Shown here: one piece after another, positions 1 to 13,661 of the stretch | How positions within the stretch are numbered: the stretch's first letter is position 1 | Layout of the letters: each line of letters starts with the position of its first letter | DNA from: Calliphora vicina | Lineage: Eukaryota; Arthropoda; Insecta; Diptera; Calliphoridae | Reading direction: 5' to 3' | NCBI RefSeq assembly: GCF_958450345.1 | Contig: NW_027052602.1 | Coordinates: 1 to 64,000 of the forward strand | Length of the DNA: 64,000 bases | Notes under the pieces: model-generated | What the model was told of the DNA's origin: nothing | Databases searched by the model: none | The model's input: only the letters and a program-made list of their open reading frames with translations | Program-made: the position numbers and the translations under genes

Positions 1-1511
1 ATGTCCCAAAATTACCCCAGTTTTTAACGACTTCATATAAATTGCAATTAGCTAGGAAGCTAATTTGTTTTATATTTGGATTGCATGAGATTGTAGCTTT
101 CTAACAAGGTATAACTTAACTAGCTAGCATAAACAGTACCCGATATATATGCGGGTATATCGGACATTTTACGAAAAATGTCCCAAAATTACCCCAGTTT
201 TTAACGACTTCATATAAATTGCAATTAGCTAGGAAGCTAATTTGTTTTATATTTGGATTGCATGAGATTGTAGCTTTCTAACAAGGTATAACTTAACTAG
301 CTAGCATAAACAGTACCCGATATATATGCGGGTATATTGGACATTTTTCGAAAAATGTCCCAAAATTACCCCAGTTTTTAACGACTTCCTATAAATCGCA
401 ATTCTAAAGGCCCCTAAAGTGCTAGGAAGCTATTTTTTTTATATTTGGATTGCATGAGATTGTCGCTTTCTAACAAGGTATAACTTAAGTAGCTAGCATA
501 AACAGTACCCGATATATATGCGGGTATATCGGACATTTTACGAAAAATGTTACAAAATTACCCCAGTTTTTAACGACTTCATATAAATCGCAATTCTAAA
601 GGCCCCTAAACAGCTAGAAAGCTGAATTTTCTATATTTGGATTGCATGAGATTGTAGCTTTCTAACAAGGTATAACTTAAGTAGCTAGTATAAACAGTAC
701 CCGATATATATGCGGGTATATCGGACATTTTTCGAAAAATGTCCCAAAATTACCCCAGTTTTTAACGACTTCCTATAAATCGCAATTCTAAAGGCCCCTA
801 AAGTGCTAGGAAGCTAATTTTTTTATATTTGGATTGCATGAGATTGTCGCTTTCTAACAAGGTATAACTTAAGTAGCTAGCATAAACAGTACCCGATATA
901 TATGCGGGTATATAGGACATTTTACGAAAAATGTCCCAAAATTACCCCAGTTTTTAACGACTTCATATAAATCGCAATTCTAAAGGCCCCTAAACAGCTA
1001 GAAAGCTAAATTTTCTATATTTGGATTGCATGAGATTGTAGCTTTCTAACAAGGTATAACTTAAGTAGCTAGTATAAATACTACCCGATATATATGCGGG
1101 TATATCGGACATTTTTCGAAAAATGTTACAAAATTACCCCAGTTTTTAACGACTTCATATAAATCGCAATTCTAAAGGCCCCTAAAGTGCTATGAAGCTA
1201 AATTTTTTATATTTGGATTGCATGAGATTGTAGCTTTCTAACAAGGTATAACTTAAGTAGCTAGTATAAATAGTACCCGATATATATGCGGGTATATCGG
1301 ACATTTTTCGAAAAATGTTACAAAATTACCCCAGTTTTTAACGACTTCATATAAATCGCAATTCTAAAGGCCCCTAAAGTGCTAGGAAGCTAAATTTTTT
1401 ATATTTGGATTGCATGAGATTGTCGCTTTCTAACAAGGTATAACTTAAGTAGCTAGCATAAACAGTACCCGATATATATGCGGGTATATCGGACATTTTA
1501 CGAAAAATGTC

Positions 1512-3511
1512 CCAAAATTACCCCAGTTTTTAACGACTTCATATAAATCGCAATTCTAAAGGCCCCTAAAGTGCTAGGAAGCTAAATTTTCTATATTTGG
1601 ATGGCATGAGATTGTAGCTTTCTAACAAGGTATAACTTAAGTAGCTAGCATAAACAGTACCCGATATATATGCGGGTATATCGGACATTTTTCGAAAAAT
1701 GTCCCAAAATTACCCCAGTTTTTAACGACTTCATATAAATTGCAATTAGCTAGGAAGCTAATTTGTTTTATATTTGGATTGCATGAGATTGTAGCTTTCT
1801 AACAAGGTATAACTTAACTAGCTAGCATAAACAGTACCCGATATATATGCGGGTATATTGGACATTTTTCGAAAAATGTCCCACAATTACCCCAGTTTTT
1901 AACGACTTCCTATAAATCGCATTTCTAAAGGCCCCTAAAGTGCTAGGAAGCTAATTTTTTTATATTTGGATTGCATGAGATTGTCGCTTTCTAACAAGGT
2001 ATAACTTAAGTAGCTAGTATAAACAGTACCCGATATATATGCGGGTATATCGGACATTTTACGAAAAATGTCCCAAAATTACCCCAGTTTTTAACGACTT
2101 CATATAAATTGCAATTAGCTAGGAAGCTAATTTGTTTTATATTTGGATTGCATGAGATTGTAGCTTTCTAACAAGGTATAACTTAACTAGCTAGCATAAA
2201 CAGTACCCGATATATATGCGGGTATATCGGACATTTTACGAAAAATGTCCCAAAATTACCCCAGTTTTTAACGACTACATATAAATCGCAATTCTAAAGG
2301 CCCCTAAACAGCTAGAAAGCTAAATTTTCTATATTTGGATTGCATGAGATTGTAGCTTTCTAACAAGGTATAACTTAAGTAGCTAGTATAAACAGTACCC
2401 GATATATATGCGGGTATATCGGACATTTTTCGAAAAATGTTACAAAATTACCCCAGTATTTAACGACTTCATATAAATCGCAATTCTAAAGGCCCCTAAA
2501 GTGCTAGGAAGCCAAAATTACCCCAGTTTTTAACGACTTCATATAAATCGCAATTCTAAAGGCCCCTAAAGTGCTAGGAAGCTAAATTTTCTATATTTGG
2601 ATGGCATGAGATTGTAGCTTTCTAACAAGGTATAACTTAAGTAGCTAGCATAAACAGTACCCGATATATATGCGGGTATATCGGACATTTTTCGAAAAAT
2701 GTCCCAAAATTACCCCAGTTTTTAACGACTTCATATAAATTGCAATTAGCTAGGAAGCTAATTTGTTTTATATTTGGATTGCATGAGATTGTAGCTTTCT
2801 AACAAGGTATAACTTAACTAGCTAGCATAAACAGTACCCGATATATATGCGGGTATATTGGACATTTTTCGAAAAATGTCCCACAATTACCCCAGTTTTT
2901 AACGACTTCCTATAAATCGCAATTCTAAAGGCCCCTAAAGTGCTAGGAAGCTAATTTTTTTATATTTGGATTGCATGAGATTGTCGCTTTCTAACAAGGT
3001 ATAACTTAAGTAGCTAGTATAAACAGTACCCGATATATATGCGGGTATATCGGACATTTTACGAAAAATGTCCCAAAATTACCCCAGTTTTTAACGACTT
3101 CATATAAATTGCAATTAGCTAGGAAGCTAATTTGTTTTATATTTGGATTGCATGAGATTGTAGCTTTCTAACAAGGTATAACTTAACTAGCTAGCATAAA
3201 CAGTACCCGATATATATGCGGGTATATCGGACATTTTACGAAAAATGTCCCAAAATTACCCCAGTTTTTAACGACTACATATAAATCGCAATTCTAAAGG
3301 CCCCTAAACAGCTAGAAAGCTAAATTTTCTATATTTGGATTGCATGAGATTGTAGCTTTCTAACAAGGTATAACTTAAGTAGCTAGTATAAACAGTACCC
3401 GATATATATGCGGGTATATCGGACATTTTTCGAAAAATGTTACAAAATTACCCCAGTATTTAACTACTTCATATAAATCGCAATTCTAAAGGCCCCTAAA
3501 GTGCTAGGAAG
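1512..3511. repeat. 1,000-bp higher-order repeat, two copies
   Basis: A diagnostic monomer fusion (AGGAAGCCAAAATTACCCC) recurs at 2,508 and 3,508, and the neighbouring variants repeat with the same 1,000-bp spacing (for example AAGGCCCC at 1,560, 2,560 and 3,560). Two full copies are present, 1,512-2,511 and 2,512-3,511, and a third starts at 3,512 but loses register near 3,840. The period is not a whole number of monomers because one monomer is truncated at the fusion point. Confidence 0.85.
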
Positions 3512-4779
3512 CCAAAATTACCCCAGTTTTTAACGACTTCATATAAATCGCAATTCTAAAGGCCCCTAAAGTGCTAGGAAGCTAAATTTTCTATATTTGG
3601 ATGACATGAGATTGTAGCTTTCTAACAAGGTATAACTTAAGTAGCTAGCATAAACAGTACCCGATATATATGCGGGTATATCGGACATTTTTCGAAAAAT
3701 GTCCCAAAATTACCCCAGTTTTTAACGACTTCATATAAATTGCAATTAGCTAGGAAGCTAATTTGTTTTATATTTGGATTGCATGAGATTGTAGCTTTCT
3801 AACAAGGTATAACTTAACTAGCTAGCATAAACAGTACCCGATATATATGCGGGTATATCGGACATTTTACGAAAAATGTCCCAAAATTACCCCAGTTTTT
3901 AACGACTACATATAAATCGCAATTCTAAAGGCCCCTAAACAGCTAGAAAGCTAAATTTTCTATATTTGGATTGCATGAGATTGTAGCTTTCTAACAAGGT
4001 ATAACTTAAGTAGCTAGTGTAAACAGTACCCGATATATATGCGGGTATATCGGACATTTTTCGAAAAATGTTACAAAATTTCCCCAGTTTTTAACGACTT
4101 CATATAAATCGCAATTCTAAAGGCCCCTAAAGTGCTAGGAAGCTAAATTTTTTATATTTGGATTGCATGAGATTGTAGCTTTCTAACAAGGTATAACTTA
4201 AGTAGCTAGTATAAATAGTACCCGATATATATGCGGGTATATCGGACATTTTTCGAAAAATGTTACAAAATTACCCCAGTTTTTAACGACTTCATATAAA
4301 TCGCAATTCTAAAGGCCCCTAAAGTGCTAGGAAGCTAAATTTTTTATATTTGGATGGCATGAGATTGTAGGTTTCTAACAAGGTATAACTTAAGTAGCTA
4401 GCATAAACAGTACCCGATATATATGCGGGTATATCGGACATTTTTCGAAAAATGTCCCAAAATTACCCCAGTTTTTAACGACTTCATATAAATTGCAATT
4501 AGCTAGGAAGCTAATTTGTTTTACATTTGGATTGCATGAGATTGTAGCTTTCTAACAAGGTATAACTTAACTAGCTAGCATAAACAGTACCCGATATATA
4601 TGCGGGTATATTGGACATTTTTCGAAAAATGTCCCAAAATTACCCCAGTTTTTAACGACTTCCTATAAATCGCAATTCTAAAGGCCCCTAAAGTGCTAGG
4701 AAGCTAATTTTTTTACATTTGGATTGCATGAGATTGTCGCTTTCTAACAAGGTATAACTTAAGTAGCTAGCATAAACAG

Positions 4780-7700
4780 ATTGTAGCTTTCTAACAAGGT
4801 ATAACTTAAGTAGCTAGTGTAAACAGTACCCGATATATATGCGGGTATATCGGACATTTTTCGAAAAATGTTACAAAATTTCCCCAGTTTTTAACGACTT
4901 CATATAAATCCAAATTCTAAAGGCCCCTAAAGTGCTAGGAAGCTAATTTGTTTTATATTTGGATTGCATGAGATTGTAGCTTTCTAACAAGGTATAACTT
5001 AACTAGCTAGCATAAACAGTACCCGATATATATGCGGGTATATCGGACATTTTACGAAAAATGTCCCAAAATTACCCCAGTTTTTAACGACTACATATAA
5101 ATCGCAATTCTAAAGGCCCCTAAACAGCTAGAAAGCTAAATTTTCTATATTTGGATTGCATGAGATTGTAGCTTTCTAACAAGGTATAACTTAAGTAGCT
5201 AGTGTAAACAGTACCCGATATATATGCGGGTATATCGGACATTTTTCGAAAAATGTTACAAAATTTCCCCAGTTTTTAACGACTTCATATAAATCGCAAT
5301 TCTAAAGGCCCCTAAAGTGCTAGGAAGCTAAATTTTTTATATTTGGATTGCATGAGATTGTAGCTTTCTAACAAGGTATAACTTAAGTAGCTAGTATAAA
5401 TTGTACCCGATATATATGCGGGTATATCGGACATTTTTCGAAAAATGTTACAAAATTACCCCAGTTTTTAACGACTTCATATAAATCGCAATTCTAAAGG
5501 CCCCTAAAGTGCTAGGAAGCTAAATTTTTTATATTTGGATGGCATGAGATTGTAGGTTTCTAACAAGGTATAACTTAAGTAGCTAGCATAAACAGTACCC
5601 GATATATATGCGGGTATATCGGACATTTTTCGAAAAATGTCCCAAAATTACCCCAGTTTTTAACGACTTCATATAAATTGCAATTAGCTAGGAAGCTAAT
5701 TTGTTTTACATTTGGATTGCATGAGATTGTAGCTTTCTAACAAGGTATAACTTAACTAGCTAGCATAAACAGTACCCGATATATATGCGGGTATATTGGA
5801 CATTTTTCGAAAAATGTCCCAAAATTACCCCAGTTTTTAACGACTTCCTATAAATCGCAATTCTAAAGGCCCCTAAAGTGCTAGGAAGCTAATTTTTTTA
5901 CATTTGGATTGCATGAGATTGTCGCTTTCTAACAAGGTATAACTTAAGTAGCTAGCATAAACAGATTGTAGCTTTCTAACAAGGTATAACTTAAGTAGCT
6001 AGTGTAAACAGTACCCGATATATATGCGGGTATATCGGACATTTTTCGAAAAATGTTACAAAATTTCCCCAGTTTTTAACGACTTCATATAAATCGCAAT
6101 TCTAAAGGCCCCTAAAGTGCTAGGAAGCTAAATTTTTTATATTTGGATTGCATGAGATTGTAGCTTTCTAACAAGGTATAACTTAAGTAGCTAGTATAAA
6201 TAGTACCCGATATATATGCGGGTATATCGGACATTTTTCGAAAAATGTTACAAAATTACCCCAGTTTTTAACGACTTCATATAAATCGCAATTCTAAAGG
6301 CCCCTAAAGTGCTAGGAAGCTAAATTTTTTATATTTGGGTGGCATGAGATTGTAGGTTTCTAACAAGGTATAACTTAAGTAGCTAGCATAAACAGTACCC
6401 GATATATATCGGACATTTTTCGAAAAATGTTACAAAATTACCCCAGTTTTTAACGACTTCATATAAATTGCAATTAGCTAGGAAGCTAATTTGTTTTATA
6501 TTTGGATTGCATGAGATTGTAGCTTTCTAACAAGGTATAACTTAACTAGCTAGCATAAACAGTACCCGATATATATGCGGGTATATTGGACATTTTTCGA
6601 AAAATGTCCCACAATTACCCCAGTTTTTAACGACTACATATAAATCGCAATTCTAAAGGCCCCTAAACAGCTAGAAAGCTAAATTTTCTATATTTGGATT
6701 GCATGAGATTGTAGCTTTCTAACAAGGTATAACTTAAGTAGCTAGTGTAAACAGTACCCGATATATATGCGGGTATATCGGACATTTTTCGAAAAATGTT
6801 ACAAAATTTCCCCAGTTTTTAACGACTTCATATAAATCGCAATTCTAAAGGCCCCTAAAGTGCTAGGAAGCTAAATTTTTTATATTTGGATTGCATGAGA
6901 TTGTAGCTTTCTAACAAGGTATAACTTAAGTAGCTAGTATAAATAGTACCCGATATATATGCGGGTATATCGGACATTTTTCGAAAAATGTTACAAAATT
7001 ACCCCAGTTTTTAACGACTTCATATAAATCGCAATTCTAAAGGCCCCTAAAGTGCTAGGAAGCTAAATTTTTTATATTTGGATGGCATGAGATTGTAGGT
7101 TTCTAACAAGGTATAACTTAAGTAGCTAGCATAAACAGTACCCGATATATATGCGGGTATATCGGACATTTTTCGAAAAATGTCCCAAAATTACCCCAGT
7201 TTTTAACGACTTCCTATAAATCGCAATTCTAAAGGCCCCTAAAGTGCTAGGAAGCTAATTTTTTTACATTTGGATTGCATGAGATTGTCGCTTTCTAACA
7301 AGGTATAACTTAAGTAGCTAGCATAAACAGATTGTAGCTTTCTAACAAGGTATAACTTAAGTAGCTTGTGTAAACAGTACCCGATATATATGCGGGTATA
7401 TCGGACATTTTTCGAAAAATGTTACAAAATTTCCCCAGTTTTTAACGACTTCATATAAATCGCAATTCTAAAGGCCCCTAAAGTGCTAGGAAGCTAATTT
7501 GTTTTATATTTGGATTGCATGAGATTGTAGCTTTCTAACAAGGTATAACTTAACTAGCTAGCATAAACAGTACCCGATATATATGCGGGTATATCGGACA
7601 TTTTACGAAAAATGTCCCAAAATTACCCCAGTTTTTAACGACTACATATAAATCGCAATTCTAAAGGCCCCTAAACAGCTAGAAAGCTAAATTTTCTATA

Positions 7701-8516
7701 TTTGGATTGCATGAGATTGTAGCTTTCTAACAAGGTATAACTTAAGTAGCTAGTGTAAACAGTACCCGATATATATGCGGGTATATCGGACATTTTTCGA
7801 AAAATGTTACAAAATTTCCCCAGTTTTTAACGACTTCATATAAATCGCAATTCTAAAGGCCCCTAAAGTGCTAGGAAGCTAAATTTTTTATATTTGGATT
7901 GCATGAGATTGTAGCTTTCTAACAAGGTATAACTTAAGTAGCTAGTATAAATAGTACCCGATATATATGCGGGTATATCGGACATTTTTCGAAAAATGTT
8001 ACAAAATTACCCCAGTTTTTAACGACTTCATATAAATCGCAATTCTAAAGGCCCCTAAAGTGCTAGGAAGCTAAATTTTTTATATTTGGATGGCATGAGA
8101 TTGTAGGTTTCTAACAAGGTATAACTTAAGTAGCTAGCATAAACAGTACCCGATATATATGCGGGTATATCGGACATTTTTCGAAAAATGTCCCAAAATT
8201 ACCCCAGTTTTTAACGACTTCATATAAATTGCAATTAGCTAGGAAGCTAATTTGTTTTACATTTGGATTGCATGAGATTGTAGCTTTCTAACAAGGTATA
8301 ACTTAACTAGCTAGCATAAACAGTACCCGATATATATGCGGGTATATTGGACATTTTTCGAAAAATGTCCCAAAATTACCCCAGTTTTTAACGACTTCCT
8401 ATAAATCGCAATTCTAAAGGCCCCTAAAGTGCTAGGAAGCTAATTTTTTTACATTTGGATTGCATGAGATTGTCGCTTTCTAACAAGGTATAACTTAAGT
8501 AGCTAGCATAAACAGA
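4780..8516. repeat. 1,185-bp higher-order repeat with one expanded copy
   Basis: A monomer fusion in which CATAAACAG runs directly into ATTGTAGCTTTC recurs with the C at 4,771, 5,956, 7,322 and 8,507. The spacings are 1,185, 1,366 and 1,185 bp, so three units are present and the middle one is longer by about one monomer. Private variants such as TTTCCCCAG and GTAGGTTTC recur inside the units. Confidence 0.82.
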
Positions 8517-9599
8517 TTGTAGCTTTCTAACAAGGTATAACTTAAGTAGCTAGTGTAAACAGTACCCGATATATATGCGGGTATATCGGACATTTTTCGA
8601 AAAATGTTACAAAATTTCCCCAGTTTTTAACGACTTCATATAAATCGCAATTCTAAAGGCCCCTAAAGTGCTAGGAAGCTAAATTTTTTATATTTGGATT
8701 GCATGAGATTGTAGCTTTCTAACAAGGTATAACTTAAGTAGCTAGTATAAATAGTACCCGATATATATGCGGGTATATCGGACATTTTTCGAAAAATGTT
8801 ACAAAATTACCCCAGTTTTTAACGACTTCATATAAATCGCAATTCTAAAGGCCCCTAAAGTGCTAGGAAGCTAAATTTTTTATATTTGGATGGCATGAGA
8901 TTGTAGGTTTCTAACAAGGTATAACTTAAGTAGCTAGCATAAACAGTACCCGATATATATGCGGGTATATCGGACATTTTTCGAAAAATGTTACAAAATT
9001 ACCCCAGTTTTTAACGACTTCATATAAATTGCAATTAGCTAGGAAGCTAATTTGTTTTATATTTGGATTGCATGAGATTGTAGCTTTCTAACAAGGTATA
9101 ACTTAACTAGCTAGCATAAACAGTACCCGATATATATGCGGGTATATTGGACATTTTTCGAAAAATGTCCCACAATTACCCCAGTTTTTAACGACTTCCT
9201 ATAAATCGCAATTCTAAAGGCCCCTAAAGTGCTAGGAAGCTAAATTTTTTATATTTGGATTGCATGAGATTGTCGCTTTCTAACAAGGTATAACTTAAGT
9301 AGCTAGCATAAACAGTACCCGATATATATGCGGGTATATCGGACATTTTACGAAAAATGTCCCAAAATTACCCCAGTTTTTAACGACTTCATATAAATTG
9401 CAATTCTAAAGGCCCCTAAACAGCTAGAAAGCTAAATTTTCTATATTTGGATTGCATGAGATTGTAGCTTTCTAACAAGGTATAACTTAAGTAGCTAGTA
9501 TAAACAGTACCCGATATATATGCGGGTATATCGGACATTTTTCGAAAAATGTTACAAAATTACCCCAGTTTTTAACGACTTCATATAAATCGCAATTCT

Positions 9600-11222
9600 A
9601 AAGGCCCCTAAAGTGCTAGGAAGCTAATTTTTTTATATTTGGATTGCATGAGATTGTCGCTTTCTAACAAGGTATAACTTAAGTAGCTAGCAAAAACAGT
9701 ACCCGATATATATGCGGGTATATCGGACATTTTACGAAAAATGTCCCAAAATTACCCCAGTTTTTAACGACTACATATAAATCGCAATTCTAAAGGCCCC
9801 TAAACAGCTAGAAAGCTAAATTTTCTATATTTGGATTGCATGAGATTGTAGCTTTCTAACAAGGTATAGCTTAAGTAGCTAGTATAAACAGTACCCGATA
9901 TATATGCGGGTATATCGGACATTTTTCGAAAAATGTTACAAAATTACCCCAGTTTTTAACGACTTCATATAAATCGCAATTCTAAAGGCCCCTAAAGTGC
10001 TAGGAAACCAAAATTACCCCAGTTTTTAACGACTTCCTATAAATCGCAATTCTAAAGGCCCCTAAACTGCTAGGAAGCTAATTTTTTTATATTTGGATTG
10101 CATGAGATTGTCGCTTTCTAACAAGGTATAACTTAAGTAGCTAGCATAAACAGTACCCGATATATATGCGGGTATATCGGACATTTTACGAAAAATGTCC
10201 CAAAATTACCCCAGTTTTTAACGACTTCATATAAATCGCAATTCTAAAGGCCCCTAAACAGCTAGAAAGCTAAATTTTCTATATTTGGATTGCATGAGAT
10301 TGTAGCTTTCTAACAAGGTATAACTTAACTAGCTAGCATAAACAGTACCCGATATATATGCGGGTATATTGGACATTTTTCGAAAAATGTCCCAAAATTA
10401 CCCCAGTTTTTAACGACTTCCTATAAATCGCAATTCTAAAGGCCCCTAAAGTGCTAGGAAGCTAATTTTTTTATATTTGGATTGCATGAGATTGTCGCTT
10501 TCTAACAAGGTATAACTTAAGTAGCTAGCATAAACAGTACCCGATATATATGCGGGTATATCGGACATTTTACGAAAAATGTCCCAAAATTACCCCAGTT
10601 TTTAACGACTACATATAAATCGCAATTCTAAAGGCCCCTAAACAGCTAGAAAGCTAAATTTTCTATATTTGGATTGCATGAGATTGTAGCTTTCTAACAA
10701 GGTATAACTTAAGTAGCTAGTATAAACAGTACCCGATATATATGCGGGTATATCGGACATTTTTCGAAAAATGTTACAAAATTACCCCAGTTTTTAACGA
10801 CTTCATATAAATCGCAATTCTAAAGGCCCCTAAAGTGCTAGGAAGCTAATTTTTTTATATTTGGATTGCACGAGATTGTCGCTTTCTAACAAGGTATAAC
10901 TTAAGTAGCTAGCAAAAACAGTACCCGATATATATGCGGGTATATCGGACATTTTACGAAAAATGTCCCAAAATTACCCCAGTTTTTAACGACTACATAT
11001 AAATCGCAATTCTAAAGGCCCCTAAAGTGCTAGGAAGCTAAATTTTCTATATTTGGATTGCATGAGATTGTAGCTTTCTAACAAGGTATAGCTTAAGTAG
11101 CTAGTATAAACAGTACCCGATATATATGCGGGTATATCGGACATTTTTCGAAAAATGTTACAAAATTACCCCAGTTTTTAACGACTTCATATAAATCGCA
11201 ATTCTAAAGGCCCCTAAAGTGC
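9600..11222. repeat. 1,222-bp higher-order repeat
   Basis: The fusion TAGGAAACCAAAATTA is at 10,001 and 11,223 and the rare variant AGCAAAAACAGT is at 9,689 and 10,911, both giving a period of 1,222 bp. The second fusion has lost a short stretch (ACCCCAGTTTTT is missing), so the copies are close but not identical. Confidence 0.75.
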
Positions 11223-12410
11223 TAGGAAACCAAAATTAACGACTTCCTATAAATCGCAATTCTAAAGGCCCTAAAGTGCTAGGAAGCTAATTTTTTTATA
11301 TTTGGATTGCATGAGATTGTCGCTTTCTAACAAGGTATAACTTAAGTAGCTAGCATAAACAGTACCCGATATATATGCGGGTATATCGGACATTTTACGA
11401 AAAAAGTCCCAAAATTACCCCAGTTTTTAACGACTTCATATAAATCGCAATTCTAAAGGCCCCTAAACAGCTAGAAAGCTAAATTTTCTATATTTGGATT
11501 GCATGAGATTGTAGCTTTCTAACAAGGTATAACTTAACTAGCTAGCATAAACAGTACCCGATATATATGCGGGTATATTGGACATTTTTCGAAAAATGTC
11601 CCAAAATTACCCCAGTTTTTAACGACTTCCTATAAATCGCAATTCTAAAGGCCCCTAAAGTGCTAGGAAGCTAATTTTTTTATATTTGGATTGCATGAGA
11701 TTGTCGTTTTCTAACAAGGTATAACTTAAGTAGCTAGCATAAACAGTACCCGATATATATGCGGGTATATCGGACATTTTACGAAAAATGTCCCAAAATT
11801 ACCCCAGTTTTTAACGACTACATATAAATCGCAATTCTAAAGGCCCCTAAACAGCTAGAAAGCTAAATTTTCTATATTTGGATTGCATGAGATTGTCGCT
11901 TTCTAACAAGGTATAACTTAAGTAGCTAGCATAAACAGTACCCGATATATATGCGGGTATATCGGACATTTTACGAAAAATGTCCCAAAATTACCCCAGT
12001 TTTTAACGACTACATATAAATCGCAATTCTAAAGGCCCCTAAACAGCTAGAAAGCTAAATTTTCTATATTTGGATTGCATGAGATTGTAGCTTTCTAACA
12101 AGGTATAACTTAAGTAGCTAGTATAAACAGTACCCGATATATATGCGGGTATATCGGACATTTTTCGAAAAATGTTACAAAATTACCCCAGTTTTTAACG
12201 ACTTCATATAAATCGCAATTCTAAAGGCCCCTAAAGTGCTAGGAAGCTAATTTTTTTATATTTGGATTGCATGAGATTGTCGCTTTCTAACAAGGTATAA
12301 CTTAAGTAGCTAGCATAAACAGTACCCGATATATATGCGGGTATATCGGACATTTTACGAAAAATGTCCCAAAATTACCCCAGTTTTTAACGACTTCATA
12401 TAAATCGCAA

Positions 12411-13661
12411 TTTTAAAAGGCCCTGAAGAGGTAGGAAGCTAATTGTTTTTATATTTGGATTGCATGAGATTGTAGCTTTCTAACAAGGTATAACTTAAGT
12501 AGCTAGTATAAACAGTACCCGATATATATGCGGGTATATCGGACATTTTACGAAAAATGTTACAAAATTACCCCAGTTTTTAACGACTTCATATAAACCG
12601 CAATTCTAAAGGCCCCTAAAGTGCTAGGAAGCCAAAATTACCCCAGTTTTTAACGACTTCATATAAATCGCAATTCTAAAGGCCTCTAAACAGCTAGAAA
12701 GCTAAATTTTCTATATTTGGATTGCATGAGATTGTAGCTTTCTAACAAGGTATAACTTAACTAGCTAGCATAAACAGTACCCGATATATATGCGGGTATA
12801 TTGGACATTTTTCGAAAAATGTCCCAAAATTACCCCAGTTTTTAACGACTTCCTATAAATCGCAATTCTAAAGGCCCCTAAAGTGCTAGGAAGCTAATTT
12901 TTTTATATTTGGATTGCATGAGATTGTCGCTTTCTAACAAGGTATAACTTAAGTAGCTAGCATAAACAGTACCCGATATATATGCGGGTATATCGGACAT
13001 TTTACGAAAAATGTCCCAAAATTACCCCAGTTTTTAACGACTACATATAAATCGCAATTCTAAAGGCCCCTAAACAGCTAGAAAGCTAAATTTTCTATAT
13101 TTGGATTGCATGAGATTGTAGCTTTCTAACAAGGTATAACTTAAGTAGCTAGTATAAACAGTACCCGATATATATGCGGGTATATCGGACATTTTTCGAA
13201 AAATGTTACAAAATTACCCCAGTTTTTAACGACTTCATATAAATCGCAATTCTAAAGGCCCCTAAAGTGCTAGGAAGCTAATTTTTTTATATTTGGATTG
13301 CATGAGATTGTCGCTTTCTAACAAGGTATAACTTAAGTAGCTAGCATAAACAGTACCCGATATATATGCGGGTATATCGGACATTTTACGAAAAATGTCC
13401 CAAAATTACCCCAGTTTTTAACGACTTCATATAAATCGCAATTTTAAAAGGCCCTGAAGAGGTAGGAAGCTAATTGTTTTTATATTTGGATTGCATGAGA
13501 TTGTAGCTTTCTAACAAGGTATAACTTAAGTAGCTAGTATAAACAGTACCCGATATATATGCGGGTATATCGGACATTTTACGAAAAATGTTACAAAATT
13601 ACCCCAGTTTTTAACGACTTCATATAAACCGCAATTCTAAAGGCCCCTAAAGTGCTAGGAA
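12411..13661. repeat. 1,031-bp higher-order repeat
   Basis: The variant TTTTAAAAGGCCCTGAAGAGG occurs at about 12,411 and 13,442, and the fusion GCCAAAATTA at 12,631 and 13,662, both offset by 1,031 bp. Left and right limits of the duplicated unit were not resolved by eye. Confidence 0.7.
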
